Assembly (NCBI GenBank): GCA_030998225.1
Contig: JAPYXD010000718.1
Span: forward strand, 310,001-374,000
Origin: Diplolepis rosae
Taxonomy: Eukaryota; Arthropoda; Insecta; Hymenoptera; Diplolepididae
Reading direction: 5' to 3'
Length of the DNA stretch: 64,000 nt
The notes under the pieces are model-generated. The model worked only from the letters and a program-made list of their open reading frames with translations. It was not told where the DNA came from and did no database searches. A program made the translations under genes and the position numbers. Positions 27,301 to 40,892 of the stretch are shown here, in pieces (within the stretch, counting starts at the first letter, position 1; each line of letters begins with the position of its first letter).

Positions 27301-30300
27301 GGACAGGCTTCGTCTAACTCGAGGATAACGAGGCAACTTATAAAAATTCTTATACTCCTAAGAATTCGCGCATTACTTGGCCACTCTTTTCAGGACAGGC
27401 TTCGTCTAACTCGCGTATTACGCGGCCACTTATGTATTTATATCAGTTATGAGTTCCATTGAACTCGCGCATTACTTGATCACCTTACTAAAAGTCAGAG
27501 TCCGGAAATCTCGCGTATTACTTGGCCACCTTACTTAAAGTCAGAGTCCGAAAATCTCGCGTATTAGTTGGCCACTTTATAACAATTCTGATACTCCTAA
27601 CAATTCGCGCATAGCTTGGCCACTCTTTTCAAGACAGACTTCGTTTAACTCGCGTATTACTTGGCCACTTATAAAAATTCTTATACTCCTAAGAACTCGC
27701 GCATTACTTGGCCACTTTACTTTAAGTCAGAGTCCGGAAATCTCGCGTATTAGTTGGCCACTTTATAACAATTCTTATACTTCTTAGAATTCGCGTATTA
27801 CTTGGCCACTCTTTTCAAGACAGACTTTGTTTACCTCGCGTATTACGAGGCCACTTATGTATTTATATCAGTCCTGTGGTCCTTTGAACTCGCGCATTAC
27901 TTGGCCACTCTTTTCAAGACAGACTTCGTTTATCTCGCGTATTACTTGGCCACATTACTTAAAGTCAGAGTTCGGAAATCTCGCGTATTAGTTGGCCACT
28001 TTATAACAATTCTTATACTCCTAAGAATTCGCGCATTACTTGGCCACTCTTTTCAGGACAGGCTTCGTCTAACTCGCGTATTACGAGGCCACTTATGTAT
28101 TGATATCAGTCATGAGGTGCATTGAACTCGCGCATTACTTGATCACCTTACTAAAAGTCAGAGTCTGGAAATCTCGCGTATCACTTGGCCACTTTAGAAA
28201 AATTCTTATACTACTATGAATTCGCGTATTACTTGGCCGCCTTACTTTAAGTCAGAGTCCGGAAATCTCGCGCATTACTTGGCCACTTTTCTTTAAGTCA
28301 GAGTCCGAAAATCTCGCGTATTAGTTGGCCACTTTATAACAATTCTTATACTCCTAACAATTCGCTCATAGCTTGGCCACTCTTTTCAAGACAGACTTCG
28401 CTTAACTCGCGTATTACTTGGCCCCTTATAAAAACTCTTACACTCCTAAGAACTCGCGCATTACTTGGCAACTTTACTTTAAGTCAGAGTCCGGAAATCT
28501 CGCGTATTAGTTGGCCACTTTATAACAATTCTTATACTCCTAAGAATTCGCGCATTACTTGGCCACTCTTTTCAGGACAGGCTTCGTCTAACTCGCGCAT
28601 TACGAGGCCACTTATAAAAATTCTTATACTCCTAAGAATTCGCGCATTACTTGCCCACTCTTTTCAGGACAGGCTTCGTCTAACTCGCGTATTACGAGGC
28701 CACTTATGTATTTATATCAGTCATGAGTTCCATTGAACTCGCGCATTACTTGATCACCTTACTAAAAGTCAGAGTCCGGAAATCTCGCGCATTACTTGGC
28801 CACTTTACTTTAAGTCAGAGTCCGAAAATCTCGCGTATTAGTTGGCCACTTTATAACAATTCTTATACTCCTAACAATTCGCGCATAGCTTGGCCACTCT
28901 TTTCAAGACAGACTTCGCTTAACTCGCGTATTACTTGGCCCCTCATAAAAACTCTTACACTCCTAAGAACTCGCGCATTACTTGGCCACTTTACTTTAAG
29001 TCAGAGTCCGGAAATCTCGCGTATTAGTTGGCCACTTTATAACAATTCTTATACTCCTAAGAATTCGCGCATTACTTGGCCACTCTTTTCAGGACAGGCT
29101 TCGTCTAACTCGCGCATTACGAGGCCACTTATAAAAATTCTTATACTCCTAAGAATTCGCGCATTACTTGCCCACTCTTTTCAGGACAGGCTTCGTCTAA
29201 CTCGCGTATTACGAGGCCACTTATGTTTTAATATCAGTCCTAAGTTCCATTGAACTCGCGCATTACATGACCACCTTACTTAAAGTCAGAGTCCGGAAAT
29301 CTCGCGTATTACGAGGCCACTTATAAAAATTCTTATACTCCTAAGAATTCGCGCATTACTTGGCCACTCTTTTCAGGACAGGCTTCGTCTAACTCGCGTA
29401 TTACGAGGCCACTTATGTATTTATATCAGTCATGAGTTCCATTGAACTCGCGCATTACTTGATCACCTTACTAAAAGTCAGAGTCCGGAAATCTCGCGTA
29501 TTACTTGGCCATCTTACTTAAAGTCAGAGTCCGAAAATCTCGCGTATTAGTTGGCAACTTTATAACAATTCTTATACTCCTAACAATTCGCGCATAGCTT
29601 GGCCACTCTTTTCAAGACAGACTTCGCTTAACTCGCGTATTACTTGGCCCCTTATAAAAACTCTTACACTTCTAAGAACTCGCGCATTACTTGGCCACTT
29701 TACTTTAAGTCAGAGTCCGGAAATCTCGCGTATTAGTTGGCCACTGTATAACAATGCTTATACTCCTTAGAATGCGCGCAATACTTGGCCACTCTTTGCG
29801 GGACTGGCTTCGTCTAACTCGCATCTTACGAGGCCAATTATGTTTTTATATCATTCATGATGTCCATTGAACTCGCGCATTACTCGATCACCTTACTTAA
29901 AGTCAGAGTCCGGAAATCTCGCGTATTACTTGGCCACTCTTTTCAAGACAGACTTTGTTTAACTCGCGTATTACGAGGCCACTCATGTATTTATATCAGT
30001 CCTGTGGTCCATTGAACTCGTGCATTACTTGGCCACTCTATTCAAGACAGACTTCGTTTATCTCGCGTATTACTTGGCCACCTTACTTATATTCAGAGTG
30101 CGGAAATATCGCGTATTAGTTGGACACTTTATAACAATTCTTATACTCCTAAGAATTCGCGCATTACTTGGCCACTCTTTTCAGGACAGGCTTCGTCTAA
30201 CTCGCGTATTACGAGGCCACTTATAAAAATTCTTATACTCCTCAGAATTCGCGCATTACTTGGCCACTCTTTTTCAGGACAGGCTTCGTCTAACTCGCGC

Positions 30301-31054
30301 ATTACGAGGCCACTTATGTATTTATATCAGTCATGAGTTCCATTGAACTCGCGCATTACTTGATCACCTTACTAAAAGTCAGAGTCCGGAAATCTCGCGT
30401 ATTACTTGGCCACCTTACTTAAAGTCAGAGTCCGAAAATCTCGCGTATTAGTTGGCCACTTTATAACAATTCTGATACTCCTAACAATTCGCGCATAGCT
30501 TGGCCACTCTTTTCAAGACAGACTTCGCTTAACTCGCGTATTACTTGGCCCCTTATAAAAATTCTTACACTCCTAAGAACTCGCGCATTACTTGGCCACT
30601 TTACTTTAAGTCAGAGTCCGGAAATCTCGCGTATTAGTTGGCCACTTTATAACAATTCTTATACTTCTTAGAATTCGCGTATTACTTGGCCACTCTTTTC
30701 AAGACAGACTTTGTTTACCTCGCGTATTACGAGGCCACTCATGTATTTATATCAGTCCTGTGGTCCATTGAACTCGTGCATTACTTGGCCACTCTTTTCA
30801 AGACAGACTTCGTTTATCTCGCGCATTACTTGGCCACCTTACTTATAGTCAGAGTTCGGAAATCTCACGTATTAGTTGGCCACTTTATAACAATTCTTAT
30901 ACTCCTAAGAATTCGCGCATTACTTGGCCACTCTTTTCAGGACAGGCTTCGTCTAACTCGCGTATTACGAGGCCACTTATGTATTTATATCAGTCATGAG
31001 GTCCATTGAACTCGCGCATTACTTGATCACCTTACTAAAAGTCAGAGTCTGGAA
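18373..31054 (+). repeat. Super-repeat of 3.2-4.4 kb, four copies
   Basis: A K1 with the private state ttggcaac occurs at 18373, 21532, 25872 and 29551 (spacings 3159, 4340 and 3679 bp). A second marker, K1 with ttctgatac then tcctaac, occurs at 20088, 23201, 27589 and 30473, once per copy. The K2 head gtatcactt follows the second marker by 586-589 bp in every copy (20677, 23790, 28178, 31062). Copies differ mainly by whole-monomer gains or losses, for example a 92-bp K3+G pair present at about 24.2-24.4 kb and missing at the matching place near 28.6 kb. Copies 2 and 4 share states absent from copy 3. Confidence 0.85.
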
Positions 31055-31673
31055 ATCTCGCGTATCACTTGGCCACTTTAGAAAAATTCTTATACTCCTA
31101 TGAATTCGCGTATTACTTGGCCACCTTACTTTAAGTCAGAGTCCGGAAATCTCGCGTATTTGTTGGCCACTTTATAACAATTCTGATACTCCTAAGAACT
31201 CGCGCATTACTTGGCCACTTTACTTTAAGTCAGAGTCCGGAAATCTCGCGTATTAGTTGGCCACTTTATAACAATTCTTATACTCCTTAGAATTCGCGCA
31301 TTACTTGGCCACTCTTTTCAGGACAGGCTTCGTCTAACTCGCGTATTACGAGGCCACTTATGTATTTATATCATTCATGAGGTCCTTTGAACTCGCGCAT
31401 TACTTGGCCACTCTTTTCAAGACAGACTTCGTTTATCTCGAGTATTACTTGGCCACCTTACTTATAGTCAGAGTTCGGAAATCTCGCGTATTAGTTGGCC
31501 ACTTTATAACAATTCTTATACTCCTAAGAATTCGCGCATTACTTGGCCACTCTTTTCAGGACAGGCTTCGTCTAACTCGCGTATTACGAGGCCACTTATG
31601 TATTTATATCAGTCATGAGGTCCATTGAACTCGCGCATTACTTGATCACCTTACTAAAAGTCAGAGTCTGGAA
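31055..31673 (+). repeat. 619-bp K2-led unit
   Basis: Runs from the gtatcactt K2 at 31055 to the next at 31674. It is a short version of the units that follow, opening with K2, P2 and K1 (tgatac) but passing straight to P2, then K1-G-D-F-P-K1-G-D-P3. It joins the 18-31 kb super-repeat to the K2-led HORs. Confidence 0.8.
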
Positions 31674-33134
31674 ATCTCGCGTATCACTTGGCCACTTTAG
31701 AAAAATTCTTATACTCCTATGAATTCGCGTATTACATGGCCACCTTACTTTAAGTCAGAGTCCGGAAATCTCGCGTATTTGTTGGCCACTTTATAACAAT
31801 TCTGATACTCCTAAGAATTCGCGCATTACTTGGCCACTCTTTTCAGGACAGGCTTCGTCTAACTCGCGTATTACGAGGCCACTTATAACAATTGTTATAC
31901 TCCTATGAACTCGCGCATTACCTGGCCACTTTACTTTAAGTCAGAGTCCGGAAATCTCGCGTATTACTTGGCCACTTTAGTAAAATTCTGAACCTCCTAT
32001 GAATTCGCGTATTACTTGGCCACCTTACTTAAAGTCAGAGTCCGAAAATCTCGCGTATTAGTTGGCCACTTTATAACAATTCTTGTACTCCTAACAATTT
32101 GGGCATAACTTGGCCACTCTTTTCAAGACAGACTTCGCTTAACTCGCGTATTTCTTGGCCCCATATAAAAATTCTTACACTCCTAAGAACTCGCGCATTA
32201 CTTGGCCGCTTTACTTTAAGTCAGAGTCCGGAAATCTCGAGTATTACTTGGCCACTTTAGAAAAATTCTTATACTCCTATGAATTCGCGTATTACTTGGC
32301 CACTCTTTTCAAGACAGACTTTGTTTAACTCGCTTATTACGAGGCCACTTATGTATTTATATCAGTTCTGTGGTCCATTGAACTCGCGCATTACTTGGCC
32401 ACTCTTGTCAAGACAGACTTCGTTTATCTCGCGTATTACTTGGCCACCTTACTTAAAGTCAGAGTTCGGAAATATCGCGTATTACTTGGCCACCTTACTT
32501 AAAGTCAGAGTCCGAAAATCTCGCGTATTAGTTGGCCACTTTATAACAATTCTTATACTCCTAACAATTCGCGCATAGCTTGGCCACTCTTTTCAAGACA
32601 GACTTCGCTTAACTCGCGTATTACTTGGCCCCTTATAAAAATTCCTACACTCCTAAGAACTCGCTCATTACTTGGCCACTTTACTTTAAGTCAGAGTCCG
32701 GAAATCTCGCGTATTAGTTGGCCACTTTATAACAATTCTTATACTCCTTAGAATTCGCGTATTACTTGGCCACTCTTTTCAAGACAGACCTTGTTTAACT
32801 CGCGTATTACGAGGCCACTCATGTATTAATATCAGTCCTGTGGTCCATTGAACTCGTGCATTACTTGGCCACTCTTTTCAAGACAGACTTCGTTTATCTC
32901 GCGTATTACTTGGCCACCTTACTTATAGTCAGAGTTCGGAAATCTCGCGTATTAGTTGGCCACTTTATAACAATTCTTATACTCCTAAGAATTCGCGCAT
33001 TACTTGGCCACTCTTTTCAGGACAGGCTTCGTCTAACTCGCGTATTACGAGGCCACTTATGTATTTATATCAGTCATGAGGTCCATTGAACTCGCGCATT
33101 ACTTGATCACCTTACTAAAAGTCAGAGTCTGGAA
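31674..33134 (+). repeat. 1461-bp K2-led HOR unit, long form
   Basis: Thirty-one monomers whose sizes sum to exactly 1461 bp. It contains the whole order seen in the 1123-bp unit (apart from its last G) followed by the Ft-D-F-P-K1-G-D-P3 ending of the 991-bp unit. The two shorter units that follow can each be derived from this form by removing a run of whole monomers; the 991-bp form lacks 470 bp, equal to ten monomers. This suggests the long form is closest to the ancestor, which is inference. Confidence 0.83.
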
Positions 33135-35247
33135 ATCTCGCGTATCACTTGGCCACTTTAGAAAAATTCTTATACTCCTATGAATTCGCGTATTACATGG
33201 CCACCTTACTTTAAGTCAGAGTCCGGAAATCTCGCGTATTTGTTGGCCACTTTATAACAATTCTGATACTCCTAAGAATTCGCGCATTACTTGGCCACTC
33301 TTTTCAGGACAGGCTTCGTCTAACTCGCGTATTACGAGGCCACTTATAACAATTGTTATACTCCTATGAACTCGCGCATTACCTGGCCACTTTACTTTAA
33401 GTCAGAGTCCGGAAATCTCGCGTATTTCTTTGCCACTTTAGTAAATTTCTTATACTTCTATGAATTAGCGTATTACTTTGCCACCTTACTTTAAGTCAGA
33501 GTCCGAAAATCTCGCGTATTAGTTGGCCACTTTATAACAATTCTTATACTCCTAACAATTTGGGCATAACTTGGCCACTCTTTTCAAGACAGACTTCGCT
33601 TAACTCGCGTATTTCTTGGCCCCATATAAAAATTCTTACACTCCTAAGAACTCGCGCATTACTTGGCCGCTTTACTTTAAGTCAGAGTCCGGAAATCTCG
33701 AGTATTACTTGGCCACTTTAGAAAAATTCTTATACTCCTTAGAATTCGCGTATTACTTGGCCACTCTTTTCAAGACAGACCTTGTTTAACTCGCGTATTA
33801 CGAGGCCACTCATGTATTAATATCAGTCCTGTGGTCCATTGAACTCGTGCATTACTTGGCCACTCTTTTCAAGACAGACTTCGTTTATCTCGAGTATTAC
33901 TTGGCCACCTTACTTATAGTCAGAGTTCGGAAATCTCGCGTATTAGTTGGCCACTTTATAACAATTCTTATACTCCTAAGAATTCGCGCATTACTTGGCC
34001 ACTCTTTTCAGGACAGGCTTCGTCTAACTCGCGTATTACGAGGCCACTTATGTATTTATATCAGTCATGAGGTCCATTGAACTCGCGCATTACTTGATCA
34101 CCTTACTAAAAGTCAGAGTCTGGAAATCTCGCGTATCACTTGGCCACTTTAGAAAAATTCTTATACTCCTATGAATTCGCGTATTACATGGCCACCTTAC
34201 TTTAAGTCAGAGTCCGGAAATCTCGCGTATTTTTTGGCCACTTTATAACAATTCTGATACTCCTAAGAATTCGCGCATTACTTGGCCACTCTTTTCAGGA
34301 CAGGCTTCGTCTAACTCGCGTATTACGAGGCCACTTATAACAATTCTTATACTCCTAAGAACTCGCGCATTACTTGGACACTTTACTTTAAGTCAGAGTC
34401 CGGAAATCTCGCGTATTACTTGGCCACTTTAGTAAAATTCTGATACTCCTATGAATTCGCGTATTACTTGGCCACCTTACTTAAAGTCAGAGTCCGAAAA
34501 TCTCGCGTATTAGTTGGCCACTTTATAACAATTCTTATACTCCTAACGATTTGCGCATAACTTGGCCACTCTTTTCAAGACAGACTTCGCTTAACTCGCG
34601 TATTTCTTGGCCCCATATAAAAATTCTTACTCTCCTAAGAACTCGCGCATTACTTGGCCACTTTACTTTCAGTCAGAGTCCGGAAATTTCGCGTATTACT
34701 TGGCCACTTTAGAAAAATTCTTACACTCCTATGAATTCGCGTATTACTTGGCCACCTTTTCAAGACAGACTTTGTTTAACTCGCTTATTACGAGGCCACT
34801 TATGTATTTATATCAGTTCTGTGGTCCATTGAACTCGCGCATTACTTGGCCACTCTTGTCAAGACAGACTTCGTTTATCTCGCGTATTACTTGGCCACCT
34901 TACTTAAAGTCAGAGTTCGGAAATCTCGCGTATTACTTGGCCACCTTACTTAAAGTCAGAGTCCGAAAATCCTGCGTATTAGTTGGCCACTTTATAACAA
35001 TTCTTATACTCCTAACAATTCTCGCATAGCTTGGCCACTCTTTTCAAGACAGACTTCGCTTAACTCGCGTATTACTTGGCCCCTTATAAAAATTCTTACA
35101 CTCCTAAGAACTCGCGCATTACTTGGCCACTTTACTTTAAGTCAGAGTCCGGAAATCTCGCGTATTAGTTGGCCACTTTATAACAATTCTTATACTCCTT
35201 AGAATTCGCGCATTACTTGGCCACTCTTTTCAGGACAGGCTTCGTCT
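33135..35247 (+). repeat. 2114-bp two-part HOR, copy 1 (2113 bp)
   Basis: Made of a 991-bp unit (21 monomers, 33135-34125) and an 1122-bp unit (24 monomers, 34126-35247). Each starts with K2 carrying gtatcactt. The first unit has Fc with tttgggcat and D with tattaatatc; the second has Fc with gatttgcgcat. Ft at 34734-34777 is 44 bp long because one base of the ctctttt run is missing, which explains 1122 against 1123 in the next copy. Confidence 0.9.
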
Positions 35248-37362
35248 AACTCGCGTATCACTTGGCCACTTTAGAAAAATTCTTATACTCCTATGAATTC
35301 GCGTATTACTTGGCCACCTTACTTTAAGTCAGAGTCCGGAAATCTCGCGTATTTGTTGGCCACTTTATAACAATTCTGATACTCCTAAGAATTCGCGCAT
35401 TACTTGGCCACTCTTTTTCAGGACAGGCTTCGTCTAACTCGCGTATTACGAGGCCACTTATAACAATTGTTATACTCCTAAGAACTCGCGCATTACTTGG
35501 CCACTTTACTTTAAGTCAGAGTCCGGAAATCTCGCGTATTACTTGGCCACTTTAGTAAATTTCTGATACTCCTATGAATTCGCGTATTACTTGGCCACCT
35601 TACTTAAAGTCAGAGTCCGAAAATCTCGCGTATTAGTTGGCCACTTTATAACAATTCTTATACTCCTAACAATTTGGGCATAACTTGGCCACTCTTTTCA
35701 AGACAGACTTCGCTTAACTCGCGTATTTCTTGGCCCCATATAAAAATTCTTACACTCCTAAGAACTCGCGCATTACTTGGCCGCTTTACTTTAAGTCAGA
35801 GTCCGGAAATCTCGAGTATTACTTGGCCACTTTAGAAAAATTCTTATACTCCTTAGAATTCGCGTATTACTTGGCCACTCTTTTCAAGACAGACCTTGTT
35901 TAACTCGCGTATTACGAGGCCACTCATGTATTAATATCAGTCCTGTGCTCCATTGAACTCGTGCTTTACTTGGCCACTCTTTTCAAGACAGACTTCGTTT
36001 ATCTCGCGTATTACTTGGCCACCTTACTTATAGTCAGAGTTCGGAAATCTCGCGTATTAGTTGGCCACTTTATAACAATTCTTATACTCCTAAGAATTCG
36101 CGCATTACTTGGCCACTCTTTTCAGGACAGGCTTCGTCTAACTCGCGTATTACGAGGCCACTTATGTATTTATATCAGTCATGAGGTCCATTGAACTCGC
36201 GCATTACTTGATCACCTTACTAAAAGTCAGAGTCTGGAAATCTCGCGTATCACTTGGCCACTTTAGAAAAATTCTTATACTCCTATGAATTCGCGTATTA
36301 CATGGCCACCTTACTTTAAGTCAGAGTCCGGAAATCTCGCGTATTTGTTGGCCACTTTATAACAATTCTGATACTCCTAAGAATTCGCGCATTACTTGGC
36401 CACTCTTTCCAGGACAGGCTTCGTCTAACTCGCGTATTACGAGGCCACTTATAACAATTGTTATACTCCTAAGAACTCGCGCATTACATGTACACTTTAC
36501 TATAAGTCAGAGTCCGGAAATCTCGCGTATTACTTGGCCACTTTAGTAAAATTCTGATACTCCTATGAATTCGCGTATTACTTGGCCACCTTACTTAAAG
36601 TCAGAGTCCGAAAATCTCGCGTATTAGTTGGCCACTTTATAACAATTCTTATACTCCTAACGATTTGCGCATAACTTGGCCACTCTTTTCAAGACAGACT
36701 TCGCTTAACTCGCGTATTTCTTGGCCCCATATAAAAATTCTTACACTCCTAAGAACTCGCGCATTACTTGGCCACTTTACTTTAAGTCAGAGTCCGGAAA
36801 TCTCGAGTATTACTTGGCCACTTTAGAAAAATTCTTATACTCCTATGAATTCGCGTATTACTTGGCCACTCTTTTCAAGACAGACTTTGTTTAACTCGCT
36901 TATTACGAGGCCACTTATGTATTTATATCAGTTCTGTGGTCCATTGAACTCGCGCATTACTTGGCCACGCTTGTCAAGACAGACTTCGTTTATCTCGCGT
37001 ATTACTTGGCCACCTTACTTAAAGTCAGAGTTCGGAAATCTCGCGTATTACTTGGCCACCTTACTTAAAGTCAGAGTCCGAAAATCTCGCGTATTAGTTG
37101 GCCACTTTATAACAATTCTTATACTCCTAACAATTCTCGCATAGCTTGGCCACTCTTTTCAAGACAGACTTCGCTTAACTCGCGTATTACTTGGCCCCTT
37201 ATAAAAATTCTTATACTCCTAAGAACTTGCGCATTACTTGGCCACTTTACTTTAAGTCAGAGTCCGGAAATCTCGCGTATTAGTTGGCCACTTTATAACA
37301 ATTCTTATACTCCTTAGAATTCGCGCATTACATGGCAACTCTTTTCAGGACAGGCTTCGTCT
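35248..37362 (+). repeat. 2114-bp two-part HOR, copy 2 (2115 bp)
   Basis: Repeats copy 1 unit for unit: 992 bp (35248-36239) then 1123 bp (36240-37362), with the same subunit-specific states (tttgggcat against gatttgcgcat). The leading K2 at 35248 follows G directly, its head reading aactcgcgtatc, because a D+P3 pair (100 bp) is absent there; the same junction recurs at 37363. One extra T in the G tail near 35413 explains 992 against 991. Confidence 0.9.
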
Positions 37363-40300
37363 AACTCGCGTATCACTTGGCCACTTTAGAAAAATTCTTA
37401 TACTCCTATGAATTCGCGTATTACATGGCCACCTTACTTTAAGTCAGAGTCCGGAAATCTCGCGTATTTGTTGGCCACTTTATAACAATTCTGATACTCC
37501 TAAGAATTCGCGCATTACTTGGCCACTCTTTTCAGGACAGGCTTCGTCTAACTCGCGTATTACGAGGCCACTTATGTATTTATATCAGTCATGAGTTCCA
37601 TTGAACTCGCGCATTACTTGATCACCTTACTAAAAGTCAGAGTCCGGAAATCTCGCGTATTACTTGGCCACCTTACTTAAAGTCAGAGTCCGAAAATCTC
37701 GCGTATTAGTTGGCCACTTTATAACAATTCTTATACTCCTAACAATTCTCGCATAGCTTGGCCACTCTTTTCAAGACAGACTTCGCTTAACTCGCGTATT
37801 ACTTGGCCCCTTATAAAAATTCTTACACTCCTAAGAACTCGCGCATTACTTGGCCACTTTACTTTAAGTCAGAGTCCGTAAATCTCGCGTATTAGTTGGC
37901 CACTTTATAACAATTCTTATACTCCTTAGAATTCGCGCTTTACTTGGCCACTCTTTTCAGGACAGGCTTCGTCTAACTCGCGTATTACGAGGCCACTTAT
38001 GTATATATATCAGTCATGAGGTCCATTGAACTCGCGCATTACTTGGCCACTCTTTTCAAGACAGACTTCGTTTATCTTGAGTATTACTTGGCCACCTTAC
38101 TTATAGTCAGAGTTCGGAAATCTCGCGTATTAGTTGGCCACTTTATAACAATTCTTATACTCCTAAGAATTCGCGCATTACTTGGCCACTCTTTTCAGGA
38201 CAGGCTTCGTCTAACTCGCGTATTACGAGGCCACTTATAAAAATTCTTATACTCCTAAGAATTCGCGCATTACTTGGCCACTCTTGTCAGGACAGGCTTC
38301 GTCTAACTCGCGTATTACGAGGCCACTTTTAAAAATTCTTATACTCCTAAGAACTCGCGCATTACTTGGCCACTCTTTTCAGGACAGGCTTCGTCTAACT
38401 CGCGTATTACGAGGCCACTTATGTATTGATATCAGTCATGAGGTCCATTGAACTCGCGCATTACTTGATCACCTTACTAAAAGTCAGAGTCTGGAAATCT
38501 CGCGTATCACTTGGCCACTTTAGAAAAATTCTTATACTCCTATGAATTCGCGTATTACTTTGCCACCTTACTTTAAGTCAGAGTCCGGAAATCTCGCGTA
38601 TTACTTGGCCACTTTATAAAAATTCTGATACTCCTAAGAATTCGCGCATTACTTGGCCACTCTTTTCAGGACAGGCTTCGTCTAACTCGCGTATTACGAG
38701 GCCACTTATAACAATTGTTATACTCCTATGAACTCGCGCATTACCAGGCCACTTTACTTTAAGACAGAGTCCGGAAATCTCGTGTATTACTTGGCCACTT
38801 TAGTAAATTTCTGATACTCCTATGAATTCGCGTATTACTTGGCCACCTTACTTAAAGTCAGAGTCCGAAAATCTCGCGTATTAGTTGGCCACTTTATAAC
38901 AATTCTTATACTCCTAACAATTTGGGCATAACTTGGCCACTCTTTTCAAGACAGACTTCGCTTAACTCGCGTATTTCTTGGCCCCATATAAAAATTCTTA
39001 CACTCCTAAGAACTCGCGCATTACTGGGCCACCTTCCTTTAATTCAGCGTCCTGAAATCTCGGGTATTACTCGCCCACTTTCGTATCTTTCTGATACTCC
39101 TATGAATTCGCGTATTACTTGGCCACCTTACTTTAAGTCAGAGTCCGGAAATCTCGAGTATTACTTGGCCACTTTAGAAAAATTCTTATACTCCTATGAA
39201 TTCGCGTATTACTTGGCCACTCTTTTCTAGACAGACTTTGTTTAACTCGCGTATTACGAGGCCACTTATATATTTATATCAGTTCTGTGGTCCATTGAAC
39301 TCGCGCATTACTTGGCCACTCTTGTCAGGACAGTCTTCGTTTATCTCGCGTATTACTTGGCCACCTTACTTAAAGTCAGAGTACGGAAATATCGCGTATT
39401 ACTTGGCCACCTTACTTAAAGTCAGAGTCCGAAAATCTCGCGTATTAGTTGGCCACTTTATAACAATTCTTATACTCCTAACAATTCGCGCATAGCTTGG
39501 CCACTCTTTTCAAGACAGACTTCGCTTAACTCGCGTATTACTTGGCCCCTTATAAAAATTCTTACACTCCTAAGAACTCGCTCATTACTTGGCCACTTTA
39601 CTTTAAGTCAGAGTCCGGAAATCTCGCGTATTAATTTGCCACTTCATAACAATTCTTATACTCCTTAGAATTCGCGTATTACTTGGCCACTCTTTTCAAG
39701 ACAGACCTTGTTTAACTCGCGTATTACGAGGCCACTCATGTATTAATATCAGTCCTGTGGTCCATTGACGTCGCGCATTACTTGGCCACTCTTTTCTAGA
39801 CAGTATTCGTTTATCTCGCGTATTACTTGGCCACCTTACTTTAAGTCAGAGTCCGGAAATCTCGCGTATTAGTTGGCCACTTAATAACAATTCTGATACT
39901 CCTTAGAATACGCGCAATACTTGGCCACTCTTTTCAGGACAGGCTTCGTCTAAGTCGCGTTTTACGAGGCCACTTATAACAACTGTTATACTCCTAAGAA
40001 CTCGCGCATTACTTGGACACTTTACTTTAAGTCAGAGTCCGGAAATCTCGCGTATTACTTGGCCACTTTAGAAAAATTCTTATACTCCTATGAATTCGCG
40101 TATTACTTGGCCACCTTACTTAAAGTCAGAGTCCGAAAATCTCGCGTATTAGTTGGCCACTTTATAACAATTCTTATACTCCTAACGATTTGCGCATAAC
40201 TTGGCCACTCTTTTCAAGACAGACTTCGCTTAACTCGCGTATTTCTTGGCCCCATATAAAAATTCTTACACTCCTAAGAACTCGCGCATTACTTGGCCAC

Positions 40301-40892
40301 TTTACTTTAAGTCAGAGTCCGTAAATCTCGCGTATTACTTGGCCACCTTACTTAAAGTCAGAGTCCGAAAATCTCGCGTATTAGTTGGCCACTTTATAAC
40401 AATTCTTATACTCCTTAGAATTCGCGTATTACTTGGCCACTCTTTTCAAGACAGACCTTGTTTAACTCGCGTATTACGAGGCCACTCATGTATTTATATC
40501 AGTCCTGTGGTCCATTGAACTCGTGCATTACTTGGCCACTCTTTTCAGGACAGACTTCGTTTAACTCGCGTATTACTTGGCCACCTTACTTTAAGTCAGA
40601 GTCCGGAAATCTCGCGTATTATTTGGCCACTTTAGAAAAATTCTTATACTCCTATGAATTCGCGTATTACTTGACGACTCTTTTCAAGACAGACTTTGTT
40701 TATCTCGCTTATTACGAGGCCACTTATGTATTTATATCAGTTCTGTGGTCCATTGAACTCGCGCATTACTTGGCCACTCTTGTCAAGACAGACTTCGTTT
40801 ATCTCGCGTATTACTTGGCCACCTTTCTTGAAGTCAGAGTTCGGAAATCTCGCGTATTACTTGGCCACCTTACTTAAAGTCAGAGTCCGAAA
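37363..40892 (+). repeat. Array after the 2114-bp HOR, degraded K2-led units
   Basis: A further K2-led unit runs 37363-38496 (1134 bp) with a different second half (D-P3-P1-K1-Fc-K4). From 38497 the order follows the same plan but with more private changes, including a substitution cluster at about 39020-39100. I could not fix a clean period between 38497 and 40892. Confidence 0.83.
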
